Assembly: GCF_007741475.1 (NCBI RefSeq)
Contig: NZ_CP036261.1
Location: forward strand, 1,178,001 to 1,242,000
Direction: 5' to 3'
DNA from: Rosistilla ulvae
GTDB taxonomy: Bacteria; Planctomycetota; Planctomycetia; Pirellulales; Pirellulaceae
Length of the DNA: 64,000 nucleotides
The stretch's first letter is position 1. Each line of letters opens with the position of its first letter. This document shows positions 17,730 through 25,877 of the stretch, in pieces. Below the pieces are notes generated by a model. The model saw only the letters and a list, made by a program, of their open reading frames with translations, did not search any database and was not told the DNA's origin. Both the position numbers and the translations under genes were made by a program.

Positions 17730-18764
17730 ATGAATAGACTTCTAAAACAAACGGTCCTGTTTGGCGTTTTCGCTTTGTGTACGCAAACCGCCACGCTTGT
17801 GTTTGCTCAATTGGATCGGGTCTACCCAACGCAAGGGCCTGTTGTTAGCGGGACGATCTCGCAGACGCAGCCCGACGGCGTGGTGATCCAGGTTGGCGGA
17901 GCGGAGCGAAAGTTTACGCTCGACAAGATCGACAAGGTCGTCTTCAATCGCGAGCCGGGGCCGTTGACCGATGGCCGCAGCTTGGTTCAGCAAGAGCAAT
18001 ACGAGGCCGCGTTGGCTCAGTTGTCGCAGATCAACATGGCGGAAATCGAACGAGCCGAGATCAAATCCGATGCGATGTTTTATCTAGCCTTCTGCCAAGC
18101 TCAGGTTGCCCTGGCAGGCCAGGGAGATAAGAACACCGCGGTAAAAAACATGTTCAGCTATGTCTCGTCGCTGGGCAAAAACAGCTTCCATTTTTATCCC
18201 GCGGCCAAGACGTTGGGCGATCTAGCGCTGGCCGTCGGCAGCTATGACAACGCGGTGAAATATTACGGTGCCTTGGCACGATCCAGCGACGCCAACCTGC
18301 AGCTGCAGTCGCGGTATCTGGTCGGGTGGTCGTATCTGCAGCAGAAGAAGCTCGATGAAGCCGATAAGGCGTTTGCGGCCGTCGCTGCGGCGAAGGTTAA
18401 TTCACCCGAACAGGTGCGCTATCAGAAATTGTCGCTCGCGGGACAAGCGGCGATCGCGGCGGCCAAAGGGGAGCCCGATCGGGGATTGGCGAGTCTGACC
18501 AAATTGATCGAAGAGAGCGATCCGGCGGACGCGGAGTTGTTTGGCCGGCTGTGTAATGCTCAAGGGGCCTGCTTGGCTGCCAAGAGCGATCCCGAGGGGG
18601 CCGTGTTGGCATATTTGAAAACACATCTTTTGTTCCCGTCGGACCCCGATTCGCACGCCGAAGCGCTGGCGGAATTGGTACAGTTATGGCCACAGGTCGG
18701 GCATCCCGAACGAGCCAATGAGGCCCGCGCAATTTTGCAGAACCGATACCCGGGGCGAAACTGA
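17730..18764 (+). CDS. Secreted TPR-repeat protein
   Basis: A 344-residue protein. A longer frame opens at 17676, but the signal peptide starts at the ATG at 17730 (MNRLLKQTVLFGVFALCTQT, cleavage near VFAQ), so that start is preferred. After the signal comes a small beta-rich part (QPDGVVIQVGGAERKFTLDK). A TPR array follows (YEAALAQLSQINMAEIERAE, SYDNAVKYYGALARSSDANL, KKLDEADKAFAAVAAAKVNS). It lies 96 bases after the larger TPR gene and 182 bases before the ExbB gene, all on one strand. Function is probably scaffolding for the ExbB/ExbD complex that follows (inference). Confidence 0.82.
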   Translation: MNRLLKQTVLFGVFALCTQTATLVFAQLDRVYPTQGPVVSGTISQTQPDGVVIQVGGAERKFTLDKIDKVVFNREPGPLTDGRSLVQQEQYEAALAQLSQINMAEIERAEIKSDAMFYLAFCQAQVALAGQGDKNTAVKNMFSYVSSLGKNSFHFYPAAKTLGDLALAVGSYDNAVKYYGALARSSDANLQLQSRYLVGWSYLQQKKLDEADKAFAAVAAAKVNSPEQVRYQKLSLAGQAAIAAAKGEPDRGLASLTKLIEESDPADAELFGRLCNAQGACLAAKSDPEGAVLAYLKTHLLFPSDPDSHAEALAELVQLWPQVGHPERANEARAILQNRYPGRN

Positions 18765-18946
18765 TCCATGCGGATGCCGGTAAGTCGCCGGTTGAGGCAC
18801 CAAAGTCGATGAAAATTGGGGCGGTACTGAATTGCCGATTGGCTGGTAAAAAAACTTAGCCAATAATTCACCACTCCTGTCTACAATAAGCACTTCTTGA
18901 ACCAACCTACAAAACCATGCAATCACACTGTGCTGGAGATACTTTG

Positions 18947-19828
18947 ATGAACCGATTGTCGAAACTGAGCAATGCAAAGCGGCCTGCGGCAGGCCTTTTG
19001 GGGTGGTGTTTTATCGCCCTGGCCTTCTCGCTTTTTGCTGTTCTGTCGCCCGTCTCGGCACAGGACGAAGCGGCCGATGAATTTGCCGATGCACCCGCCG
19101 AACCGGCCGCGGCAGCTCCCGCCGATCCCGGCGCCGGCGAAGCCGCACCGGTGGCAGCCCCCGCAGCCGATGGTGCCGCCGCGGATGCGAGCGATCAAAG
19201 TTTGTTGGGTTGGGTTTATCAATCGTTGGGGCTCACTTACCTGTTGGTCTTCTTGGCTCTCTCCTTCACCTTTGTCTCGTTGTTGGTGATGAATCTGTTG
19301 ACCGCGCGGCGGGATACGTTGTGCCCTCAAGAACTGGTCGACAGTTTTGAAGAGAAGCTCGACAGCAAGGATTTTCAGCAGGCCTACGACTTGGCTCGCG
19401 CCGACGAATCGGTTCTGGGGCACGTGTTGTCGGCCGGGTTGGCAAAGTTGTCCAAGGGTTACAACAAGGCGCTCGAAGGGATGCAGGAAGTTGGCGAAGA
19501 GGAGAGCATGAAGCTGGAACATCGTTTGAGCTACATGGCGTTGATCGGAAACATCAGCCCGATGATCGGGCTGTTTGGAACGGTCGACGGTATGATTCGT
19601 TCGTTCCAGGTGATCGCGACCAGCGGTTCAACGCCGAAGCCGAGCGAGTTGGCGGGTGGTATTTCGACGGCGTTGTTCACGACGTTGGTCGGTTTGGCGA
19701 TCGCGATCCCCGCGATCGCGGCTTACAACATTTTGCGGAACCGCGTGACGCGATTGTTGTTGGAAGTCGGCGTAACCAGCGAAGATCTGATGAGTCGATT
19801 TGAAGACATCAAGCCGGGTGCTAAGTAG
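18947..19828 (+). CDS. MotA/TolQ/ExbB-family proton channel protein
   Basis: This is the channel-forming subunit of an inner-membrane complex that turns proton flow into mechanical work. The 293-residue form starts at the ATG at 18947, preceded by GGAGA at a normal distance. An upstream start at 18917 would only add a polar tail before the signal sequence. After a signal peptide (ending LSPVSAQDEA) comes a long Ala/Pro/Asp linker (EPAAAAPADPGAGEAAPVAA). Three transmembrane helices follow. The family core is SYMALIGNISPMIGLFGTVD and GMIRSFQVIA, then AGGISTALFTTLVGLAIAIP. It is followed by two ExbD genes, which supply the stator partner. Confidence 0.93.
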   Translation: MNRLSKLSNAKRPAAGLLGWCFIALAFSLFAVLSPVSAQDEAADEFADAPAEPAAAAPADPGAGEAAPVAAPAADGAAADASDQSLLGWVYQSLGLTYLLVFLALSFTFVSLLVMNLLTARRDTLCPQELVDSFEEKLDSKDFQQAYDLARADESVLGHVLSAGLAKLSKGYNKALEGMQEVGEEESMKLEHRLSYMALIGNISPMIGLFGTVDGMIRSFQVIATSGSTPKPSELAGGISTALFTTLVGLAIAIPAIAAYNILRNRVTRLLLEVGVTSEDLMSRFEDIKPGAK

Positions 19829-19932
19829 CGTTTCCGGTCCGCCAGCTCGAAGCGATGACGGCTGGTATCGCAATTCCCTTTTCTGTTTCGCCAGCGGATG
19901 AATCCGTTGGCATACAACTGCCGAGCACGAAC

Positions 19933-20367
19933 ATGCGCGTGAAGTCAAAGAAACCCGAGATCGAAGAAGGCGATTTGACGCCGATGATCGATATGACATT
20001 TCAGTTGATCGCGTTTTTTATGGTGTTGATCAATTTTTCGCAGACCGAAGCGAACGAGCGCGTTCGGCTGCCCAGCAGCGAATTGGCTCGGCCGCCGGAG
20101 GGCGAAATCGAATCGCCGATCATCATCCACGTTGCCGCCGATGGAACGGCGATCATTGGTGGTGAAGAGTTTTCGGTCGATACGTTGCGGCCTATTCTCA
20201 ATCGTGAGATCAGCGTCTTGAAGTCGGATGGCAAAGGCGCCGAAGATGCGAACATCATCATCCGCGCCCACAAGGATGCGGCGACCGGCAAGGCGCAGGA
20301 GATTATCTCGGTCTGCCAAGAGGTCGGCTTTGAAAATTTCCTGTTGCGGGCGAAGGAGAAGGTGTAA
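19933..20367 (+). CDS. ExbD/TolR-family protein (first copy)
   Basis: ExbD proteins have one transmembrane helix with a conserved aspartate that carries protons, plus a periplasmic domain. The start at 19933 gives 144 residues with the expected short basic N-terminus (MRVKSKKPEIEEGDLTPMID). The frame is open to 19855, but those residues do not resemble the family. The helix is MTFQLIAFFMVLINFSQ, with the key Asp in PMIDM just ahead. The C-terminal domain (ESPIIIHVAADGTAIIGGEE, then a final ANIIIRAHKDAATGKAQEII) is typical. Its stop codon overlaps the start of the next gene by one base, which indicates translational coupling. Confidence 0.93.
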   Translation: MRVKSKKPEIEEGDLTPMIDMTFQLIAFFMVLINFSQTEANERVRLPSSELARPPEGEIESPIIIHVAADGTAIIGGEEFSVDTLRPILNREISVLKSDGKGAEDANIIIRAHKDAATGKAQEIISVCQEVGFENFLLRAKEKV

Positions 20368-20855
20368 TGAAAATTCGCAACCGAAGCGAAGGGATCAAGA
20401 ACGAATTGCAGATGACATCGATGATCGACATCGTGTTTCTGTTGTTGGTCTTCTTTATCATGACCTTCAAGATCGTCGAGCAAGAAGGCGACTTTAACAT
20501 CAAGATGCCGCTGGCTTCGCAAAACCAGCAATCGCAAAGCGATGACATGAACATTCCGTTGAAGGTCCGGATGGAATCCGATGCCAGCGGCGGTCTGCTG
20601 CGGATGCGGTTGAATGAGATCGATCTAGGGACCGATTTCTCCGCGCTTCGTAAAACTGTCGTCGGGTTGGTCGGTGCGGGTGGTGGACCGACCGAGGGCG
20701 AGGATGGTCAGGAGGTCGAGATCGACGCCGACTACAATTTGCGGTACGAGTACACGATCGAGGCGATCACGATGGTCACCGGTGAGAAGCGTGGCAAGGA
20801 GACTGTCAAGTTGATCGATAAGATCAAATTTGCACCGACGCGACGGCCGAACTAG
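20367..20855 (+). CDS. ExbD/TolR-family protein (second copy)
   Basis: A second ExbD-type protein, 162 residues, translationally coupled to the first (TAATG overlap). It has the same layout: a short N-terminus (MKIRNRSEGIKNELQMTSM), the proton-carrying Asp in SMIDIV, one membrane helix (FLLLVFFIMTFKIVEQEGD) and a periplasmic domain. It differs from the first copy in having a long acidic/glycine insert (GAGGGPTEGEDGQEVEIDAD). Two different ExbD partners per ExbB are common in planctomycete and Bacteroidetes clusters (family knowledge). No TonB-like gene is present. A strong terminator follows at 20890-20924. Confidence 0.92.
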   Translation: MKIRNRSEGIKNELQMTSMIDIVFLLLVFFIMTFKIVEQEGDFNIKMPLASQNQQSQSDDMNIPLKVRMESDASGGLLRMRLNEIDLGTDFSALRKTVVGLVGAGGGPTEGEDGQEVEIDADYNLRYEYTIEAITMVTGEKRGKETVKLIDKIKFAPTRRPN

Positions 20856-20889
20856 TTTTTTTGGCTGACTGTCGATCGATTCAACTTTG

Positions 20890-20924
20890 CCGCCATGGGA
20901 GCCATCTTCCGATGGCGGTTTTTT
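20890..20924 (+). terminator. Rho-independent terminator after the TPR/ExbB/ExbD operon
   Basis: A 7-base-pair stem (CCGCCAT with ATGGCGG, 15-base loop) is followed at once by TTTTTT. It lies 35 bases after the stop codon of the second ExbD gene, with no other gene in between, so it most likely ends that transcript. Confidence 0.85.
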
Positions 20925-21110
20925 CGTGGGTGTTACGGTTTGCCCGACCGGCCCAGTCGCTGCATGCGATGCGTCGCAATCGGTATCTTTGTACCTATTT
21001 CGGGTAGGGTGGAACTTTCTGCGGTGGAATTCCGAATTCGATCTTAACACGTACTTGATGTTGTTGTCTCAAGTTCGGTCGTTCGATCACCTTGCGATTC
21101 GGAAGTCCAA

Positions 21111-22313
21111 ATGCCTCTGGATTTTGGGAAGCTCGACGTCGGCACCGTGCTCAAGGAGTCGCTGTTCAGTGATTCTGGCAAGCTGCTGCTGCGCCGTGGT
21201 TCCTATATAAGTGAAGAAGTTTATCGTCGCTTGCGCCGCCGCAGCAGTTCGCGGGCTGTGGCGTCAGCGACGTTGGACACCTACGCCGCGACGCTGCCAG
21301 GCACGGACATCTCACGACATGGTTGCAAGCCGTATGACGATCAGGAGGTCCAGCGGTTGCAGGATCGTTTTGTGTCTGCCTCCGGGACGGTGGCCGATTT
21401 GGCTGACGCATTCATCCAGCGGAAGCTAGGGGCAGCGACAGAGTTGCGGGACCTGGCAGGCGATTACGTCGACGATATGTCGAGCGATATGGATCAGGTG
21501 TTGTCGGCGTTGTGCGAGGTTCCCGAGGATCAGCGTTTGGCTGCCCGATGTGTTCGCATGGGGATGGTCTGTATTGCGATCGGGATAGAGATGGATCTGT
21601 CCAAAGATGATTTGGTGGATTTGGGAACCGCCGGCGTTGTGCATGACTGGGGGCTGTTTGGCGAGCCAGCGGAGATGCGCTATATCCATCCGGCGATGAC
21701 GCTTCGTCAGCGCATTCAATACACGCGGCATCCATTCTACGGATACGATCTGGTGCGGGCGATTTCCAATGTTCCCCAGTCGGTGTCTCAGGCGGTGCTG
21801 CAGGCGCACGAGCGGCTCGATGGCAGTGGTTTTCCGAGTGGTTTGCGCGGCAACCAGATCCAACCGTTCGGGCGGATCCTGGCCGTCGCCGATACTTATC
21901 TGTCGTTGACTGCGCCGCTTGGTGATCTGCCGGCGGTCGTTCCTTGCGATGCGGTTGCCTATTTGGTCGGCCAGTTGGGGAAGGCGCGATTCGATCCCCG
22001 CGTGGTTCGTGGATTTCTGCAATCGATGGCCCAGTTTCCGATTGGCAGTCTGTTGCAGTTGAGCGATTTGCGGCAGGTTAAGGTGCTTCGCGGCAACGGC
22101 AAGCAGTATGGGCGACCGATCGTTCAGGATCTGATGAGTTCCGAAATCCTGGATCTCGCCAGGCACGAACTGTATGTGCTTAAGCCGATCCTGCGACACG
22201 ATCCGTCGGAATATCGGCTGAAGCCTGAATTTCGGCGTTTGATGGATCATCGCGACCTGCCAGAGTATCTTCATTCGGATTGTTTTGTGCGTCCGCAAGC
22301 GGTCGATGTATAG
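21111..22313 (+). CDS. HD-GYP-type HD-domain protein
   Basis: HD-GYP proteins hydrolyse cyclic di-GMP. This 400-residue protein has an N-terminal part of unknown role (DVGTVLKESLFSDSGKLLLR) similar to the strand-rich segment found ahead of many HD-GYP domains. The HD domain then carries the HD pair (AGVVHDWGLFG), a later histidine (YTRHPFYGYDLV), and the AHERLDGSGFPSGLRGNQI segment in which the signature GYP reads GFP. ADTYLSL supplies the following aspartate. The metal ligands I can identify are therefore present, and activity is plausible but not proved. The remaining ~100 residues (SLLQLSDLRQVKVLRGNGKQ) form a small beta-rich tail. It stands alone, 71 bases before an SDR gene. Confidence 0.88.
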   Translation: MPLDFGKLDVGTVLKESLFSDSGKLLLRRGSYISEEVYRRLRRRSSSRAVASATLDTYAATLPGTDISRHGCKPYDDQEVQRLQDRFVSASGTVADLADAFIQRKLGAATELRDLAGDYVDDMSSDMDQVLSALCEVPEDQRLAARCVRMGMVCIAIGIEMDLSKDDLVDLGTAGVVHDWGLFGEPAEMRYIHPAMTLRQRIQYTRHPFYGYDLVRAISNVPQSVSQAVLQAHERLDGSGFPSGLRGNQIQPFGRILAVADTYLSLTAPLGDLPAVVPCDAVAYLVGQLGKARFDPRVVRGFLQSMAQFPIGSLLQLSDLRQVKVLRGNGKQYGRPIVQDLMSSEILDLARHELYVLKPILRHDPSEYRLKPEFRRLMDHRDLPEYLHSDCFVRPQAVDV

Positions 22314-22384
22314 TCCGATGCGGTTGGGGCGGTTGGTCGTCCCGCTGCCCTCCCCTGTCTCGATATCTATGGAGTCCCCGGCTG

Positions 22385-23161
22385 ATGGCGTTACCCGGAA
22401 TTAAACTGTTCGATCTATCAGGTAAGTCGGCGATCGTGACGGGCGGGTCCAAGGGGCTCGGGCAAGCGATGGCGGCTGGTTTGGCGTCGGCTGGTGCTGA
22501 TGTGATGTTGGTCAGCCGGTCAGCTCAGCAGGCTGCCGATGCTGCGGCGGAGATCGCCGTCCAGTTCGGGCATCAGGCGATGGGGATCGCGGCCGATGTG
22601 TCGTGCCCCGACCAGGTGCAATCGATGGTCGATCAAGCGATCGAGCGTTTTGGAAAGATCGATATCTTGATCAACAACGCGGGGATCAATATTCGCGGTA
22701 GCATCGAAACGTTGACGCTCGACGAATTTCGTCAGGTGCAATCGATCAACACCGATGCGATGTGGTCGTGTTGCAAGGCGGTGGTGCCGCACATGAAGCG
22801 GGCCGGTGCGGGGAAGATCATTAATATGGCCAGCACGTTGGGGTTGGTCGGGCTCGCGAATCGCACGCCTTATGCGACCAGCAAAGGGGCCGTGGTTCAG
22901 TTGACTCGCGCGTTGGCGTTGGAGTTGGCGACCGACGGGATTCAGGTTAACGCGATCTGTCCGGGGCCGTTCTTGACGCCGATGAACGTGCCGATTGCCG
23001 ATACCGAAGAGGGGAAGCAGTTTATCGTCGGTGCGACCGCGCTGAAGCGTTGGGGGCAGTTGGAGGAGATCCAGGGGGCGGCGATCTATCTGGCTAGCGC
23101 GGCGTCGAATTATACGGTTGGCAGTCTGTTGGTGGTCGATGGCGGCTGGACGGCTCGGTAG
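22385..23161 (+). CDS. Short-chain dehydrogenase/reductase
   Basis: A classical SDR of 258 residues using NAD(P). The ATG at 22385 gives the normal N-terminus (MALPGIKLFDLSGKSAIVTG), whereas the frame open to 22280 does not fit the family. Features are the cofactor glycine motif (TGGSKGLGQAMA), NNAG (ILINNAGINI), the catalytic serine (INMASTLGLVG) and the YxxxK pair (TPYATSKGAVV). The C-terminal VVDGGW is also typical. It resembles the gluconate 5-dehydrogenase / 3-oxoacyl-ACP reductase branch. The substrate cannot be told from sequence. The basic SDR loop position after the second strand holds SRS, suggesting NADP use (inference). Confidence 0.92.
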   Translation: MALPGIKLFDLSGKSAIVTGGSKGLGQAMAAGLASAGADVMLVSRSAQQAADAAAEIAVQFGHQAMGIAADVSCPDQVQSMVDQAIERFGKIDILINNAGINIRGSIETLTLDEFRQVQSINTDAMWSCCKAVVPHMKRAGAGKIINMASTLGLVGLANRTPYATSKGAVVQLTRALALELATDGIQVNAICPGPFLTPMNVPIADTEEGKQFIVGATALKRWGQLEEIQGAAIYLASAASNYTVGSLLVVDGGWTAR

Positions 23162-23198
23162 CCGGTGGTCGCGCCGTCGGTTACGCGTTCCAGCCGTG

Positions 23199-24242
23199 TC
23201 AGTTGCTTTGGAAATATAGCAACACGCCGACCATCAGCGTCACAAAGGCGACGATCGCCAGCATCACCGGCAACGACGCTTCGGGGCGTTCTAGGCCGTG
23301 GGTGCTGCGTCGAATCCGATCTCGCAGGCGATTTTGTCCGATCCCCAGCGCGGTTTCGGCACCGACGTCCGTTCGTTGCCCTGCTTCGGATTTGGCATTG
23401 GCTAGGATTGATTCTTCGACATTGTGTTCCGCCGCGATCTCTAGCATTACGCCTTGCACATGGCGGGCATTGAAGGGGCGTTTTTCGGGATCTTTTTCCA
23501 GCAGTTGGGCGATGATCTCATCAAACGCTGCAGGACATCCTGGGATGCGGTCGCGGACCCGTGGCGGAGTGCCGTGAAGGTGGGCTTCGAACAGTTGCAT
23601 GAAATTGTCGCCGCTGAACGCCTTCTCGCCCGTCAGCATCTCGTACAGACAGCAGCCCAACGCATACAGGTCGACTTTTCCGGTGATGGTGGTTTCACCA
23701 GTTATCTGTTCGGGGGCCATGTAGGCGTGGGTGCCGACGGTCATCCCCGCGCCGGTCAAGTCGCTGTTATTGAGGTCGCGTGCGATTCCAAAGTCGCCCA
23801 GTTTTACGGTGCCGTCGCTTGTTAGGAAGATGTTTGCTGGTTTGATGTCGCGATGGATCACGCCGTGGTTGTGGGCGTATTGCAAAGCCGAGCAGATCTG
23901 GATCGTCAGCGAGACAACCTCTTGCCAGGTGAGGCACTGGCCGCCGTGAAACAGCTCTTTAACCGAGCCGCCGTCGACCAATTCCATCACGTAATACAGT
24001 TGGTCGTCGTGTTCGCCACCACCGTAATATTCGATGATGTTTCGGTGTGACATCCGCTGCAAGATTTCCATCTCGCGTTCGAAGCGAGCGCGGATCAGCG
24101 GGTCCCGCGAGACAGCGGGGTGCAAGATTTTGACAGCATACCGGGCGCCATCGGCGGGGTCGGTTGCGTCACATATCGTACCGACAGTACCGACACCGAT
24201 CGTCGTTCCAAGCTGGAGATCTTCCAGCTGAATCTTTTTCAT
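23199..24242 (-). CDS. Serine/threonine protein kinase with C-terminal membrane anchor
   Basis: A Hanks-type kinase of 347 residues. The domain has a glycine-rich loop (GTTIGVGTVGTICDA), the ATP lysine (YAVKILHP), the catalytic HRD (VIHRDIKPANIFL), DFG (KLGDFGIARDL) and the activation-segment end (AYMAPEQITGE), so it should be active. After about 270 residues comes a linker and one transmembrane helix at the C-terminus (LPVMLAIVAFVTLMVGVLLYF) with almost nothing outside, so there is no sensor domain. It lies 114 bases downstream of the L21 gene on the same strand, and no phosphatase gene is near. The substrate is unknown. Confidence 0.94.
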   Translation of the reverse strand: MKKIQLEDLQLGTTIGVGTVGTICDATDPADGARYAVKILHPAVSRDPLIRARFEREMEILQRMSHRNIIEYYGGGEHDDQLYYVMELVDGGSVKELFHGGQCLTWQEVVSLTIQICSALQYAHNHGVIHRDIKPANIFLTSDGTVKLGDFGIARDLNNSDLTGAGMTVGTHAYMAPEQITGETTITGKVDLYALGCCLYEMLTGEKAFSGDNFMQLFEAHLHGTPPRVRDRIPGCPAAFDEIIAQLLEKDPEKRPFNARHVQGVMLEIAAEHNVEESILANAKSEAGQRTDVGAETALGIGQNRLRDRIRRSTHGLERPEASLPVMLAIVAFVTLMVGVLLYFQSN

Positions 24243-24356
24243 CGGTGGCTCGTTTCACGCTAGGCAACGGGCCGTCGGACTGCAGACCGATGGCCGGGAA
24301 GGAGGCCTGTTCCGCACATCGAGGGAACGCGATGTTTCGCCTTGCGGAAAAGACGC

Positions 24357-24668
24357 TTAGACGTCGATCGATTCAATCCGCACGCGTGTGTACAGTTGGC
24401 GATGGCCGGTGCGGCGCTTCGAGTTTTGGCGACGACGAAACTTTTCGACGTAAACCTTTTCACCCTGCTTGGGGCCTAGGACGGAAACCTTGACGCTGGC
24501 ACCGCTGACCGTTGGCGAACCTAGCTTGAAGCCGTCGTCGGATCCGATAGCGAGGACCTTGGGAAAGTCGAGGCTTTCACCTTGGCCAACGTCACGGTAA
24601 TCGATATCGATTTCTTGGCCGGGCTCAGCGCGGTATTGCTTGCCACCATCCACGAAAATTGCGTACAT
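24357..24668 (-). CDS. rplU: 50S ribosomal protein L21
   Basis: L21 binds 23S rRNA in the large subunit. The 103-residue length is normal. Family marks are MYAIFVDGGKQYRAEPG at the N-terminus, PKVLAIGSDDGFKLGSPTV in the middle, and the basic KFRRRQNSKRRTGHRQLYT end. In most bacteria rpmA (L27) follows directly. Here the next gene on the strand is a protein kinase, so L27 must lie elsewhere. The 200 bases upstream contain no other gene and probably hold the promoter. Confidence 0.97.
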   Translation of the reverse strand: MYAIFVDGGKQYRAEPGQEIDIDYRDVGQGESLDFPKVLAIGSDDGFKLGSPTVSGASVKVSVLGPKQGEKVYVEKFRRRQNSKRRTGHRQLYTRVRIESIDV

Positions 24669-24868
24669 CGTAGATTGATTCCTGTGTCTTATTTCGAAAG
24701 TGTCTGATTTATATATGCGTAATCGTGCCGTAGTCTGGGCACTTTTGCTGCGTGAGATTGGATGACTATAGACGCTGCGGCGTATTTATTGAAGGGCTAA
24801 ACGGGATACGTTGCGTGTGATGTTAAGATTTCCCTAACTATCGGGCCGCTGAGCCCGCTTCGTCAGCC

Positions 24869-25597
24869 TTATTCTGCCGTCACGACGTCCTTAATGACCC
24901 ATTTATTCTTGGCGTCGTGAGTTTCACGTGCTTCCAAAGTGACCGAAATGGGGTCGGTGATTGTGCCGGAGGTATCGCGAAACCGCAGGGTCCAACGGCG
25001 AAGTCCCACTGTTTTGAACGTATTGATCGCCCCGTCAAACTCCCACTCTGGCTTTTTGTCGGCATTTAGCAGCGACTTAACGAGCGGTTGTTCAATAAAA
25101 TCGCTGAAGACCGGTTCGCCGGGGGGGGCATCTTGACCGTCGTCCGGCGCGGCGGGATTTGCGTAAAAGCTTTCCAAATTGACTGCTTTGTAGCGTCGTT
25201 GTTTCTCAGGAAGGGTCATTTCGAAGCAGAATTCCGCCTCGCCCGATTTGAAACAATTCAGCCAATCGGTGGCGAAACGCTTGGCCGAGTTCAGGTGGAC
25301 CTGTTCGGCAGCGCCGTGGGAGGCGACGGCCCAGCTGCCAAAGAACAGTCCCAGGCCGAGTCCCACACAGGCGAACGTTTTTCCCGCATAGGGTATTCGC
25401 GACGGGCGAAGGGCAATCAAAGCGGCAGCAATCGCCAGAATCGGCACGATCCACATGTACGGACCAGCCAACGCAACGACGCTGATCAGTCCCAGCAGCA
25501 GCGAAATGATCCCGGAAACCCGCAGCGGATGGCTTTCCAGTTGTTCCGGATCCATCTCGACCGATGAAAAAATAACTTTGGGCGAACCGGATTCCAT
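24869..25597 (-). CDS. Membrane protein of unknown function with DUF4190-like helices
   Basis: A 242-residue protein. The first third holds three predicted membrane helices (VSGIISLLLGLISVVALAGP, WIVPILAIAAALIALR, TFACVGLGLGLFFGSWAVAS) in a pattern like DUF4190-type proteins. The rest is a soluble, probably extracytoplasmic domain (SAKRFATDWLNCFKSGEAEF, LRRWTLRFRDTSGTITDPIS) ending in KNKWVIKDVVTAE. I do not recognise a family for the soluble part. It is transcribed away from serC, and the 280-base space between them (25598-25877) shows no further gene. Confidence 0.8.
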   Translation of the reverse strand: MESGSPKVIFSSVEMDPEQLESHPLRVSGIISLLLGLISVVALAGPYMWIVPILAIAAALIALRPSRIPYAGKTFACVGLGLGLFFGSWAVASHGAAEQVHLNSAKRFATDWLNCFKSGEAEFCFEMTLPEKQRRYKAVNLESFYANPAAPDDGQDAPPGEPVFSDFIEQPLVKSLLNADKKPEWEFDGAINTFKTVGLRRWTLRFRDTSGTITDPISVTLEARETHDAKNKWVIKDVVTAE

Positions 25598-25877
25598 ATC
25601 TTGCGACTCTTATTTAGCGATTGGCGATCCCACGCCCCGCGGTTTCGCGGGGGTTGTCGAACATTGAGGCACTACGCAGATTGGCTGTTGGAGGTTCAAT
25701 TTGCTGGTGCAAAAGAGGCGAAGTCGCGGCCGTTGGTCGGTTTGGGAGAATATCCCTGTCAACCTATGCAGGCGAGCGGTTTGCCAACCTTCCGCAGAAG
25801 CATCCGGGGGCGTAAAATTCCCGCCTAGCCCGGTGTGCGACCAGGCAACTCAAGAAAATTAGAAAAGGAACATCACG

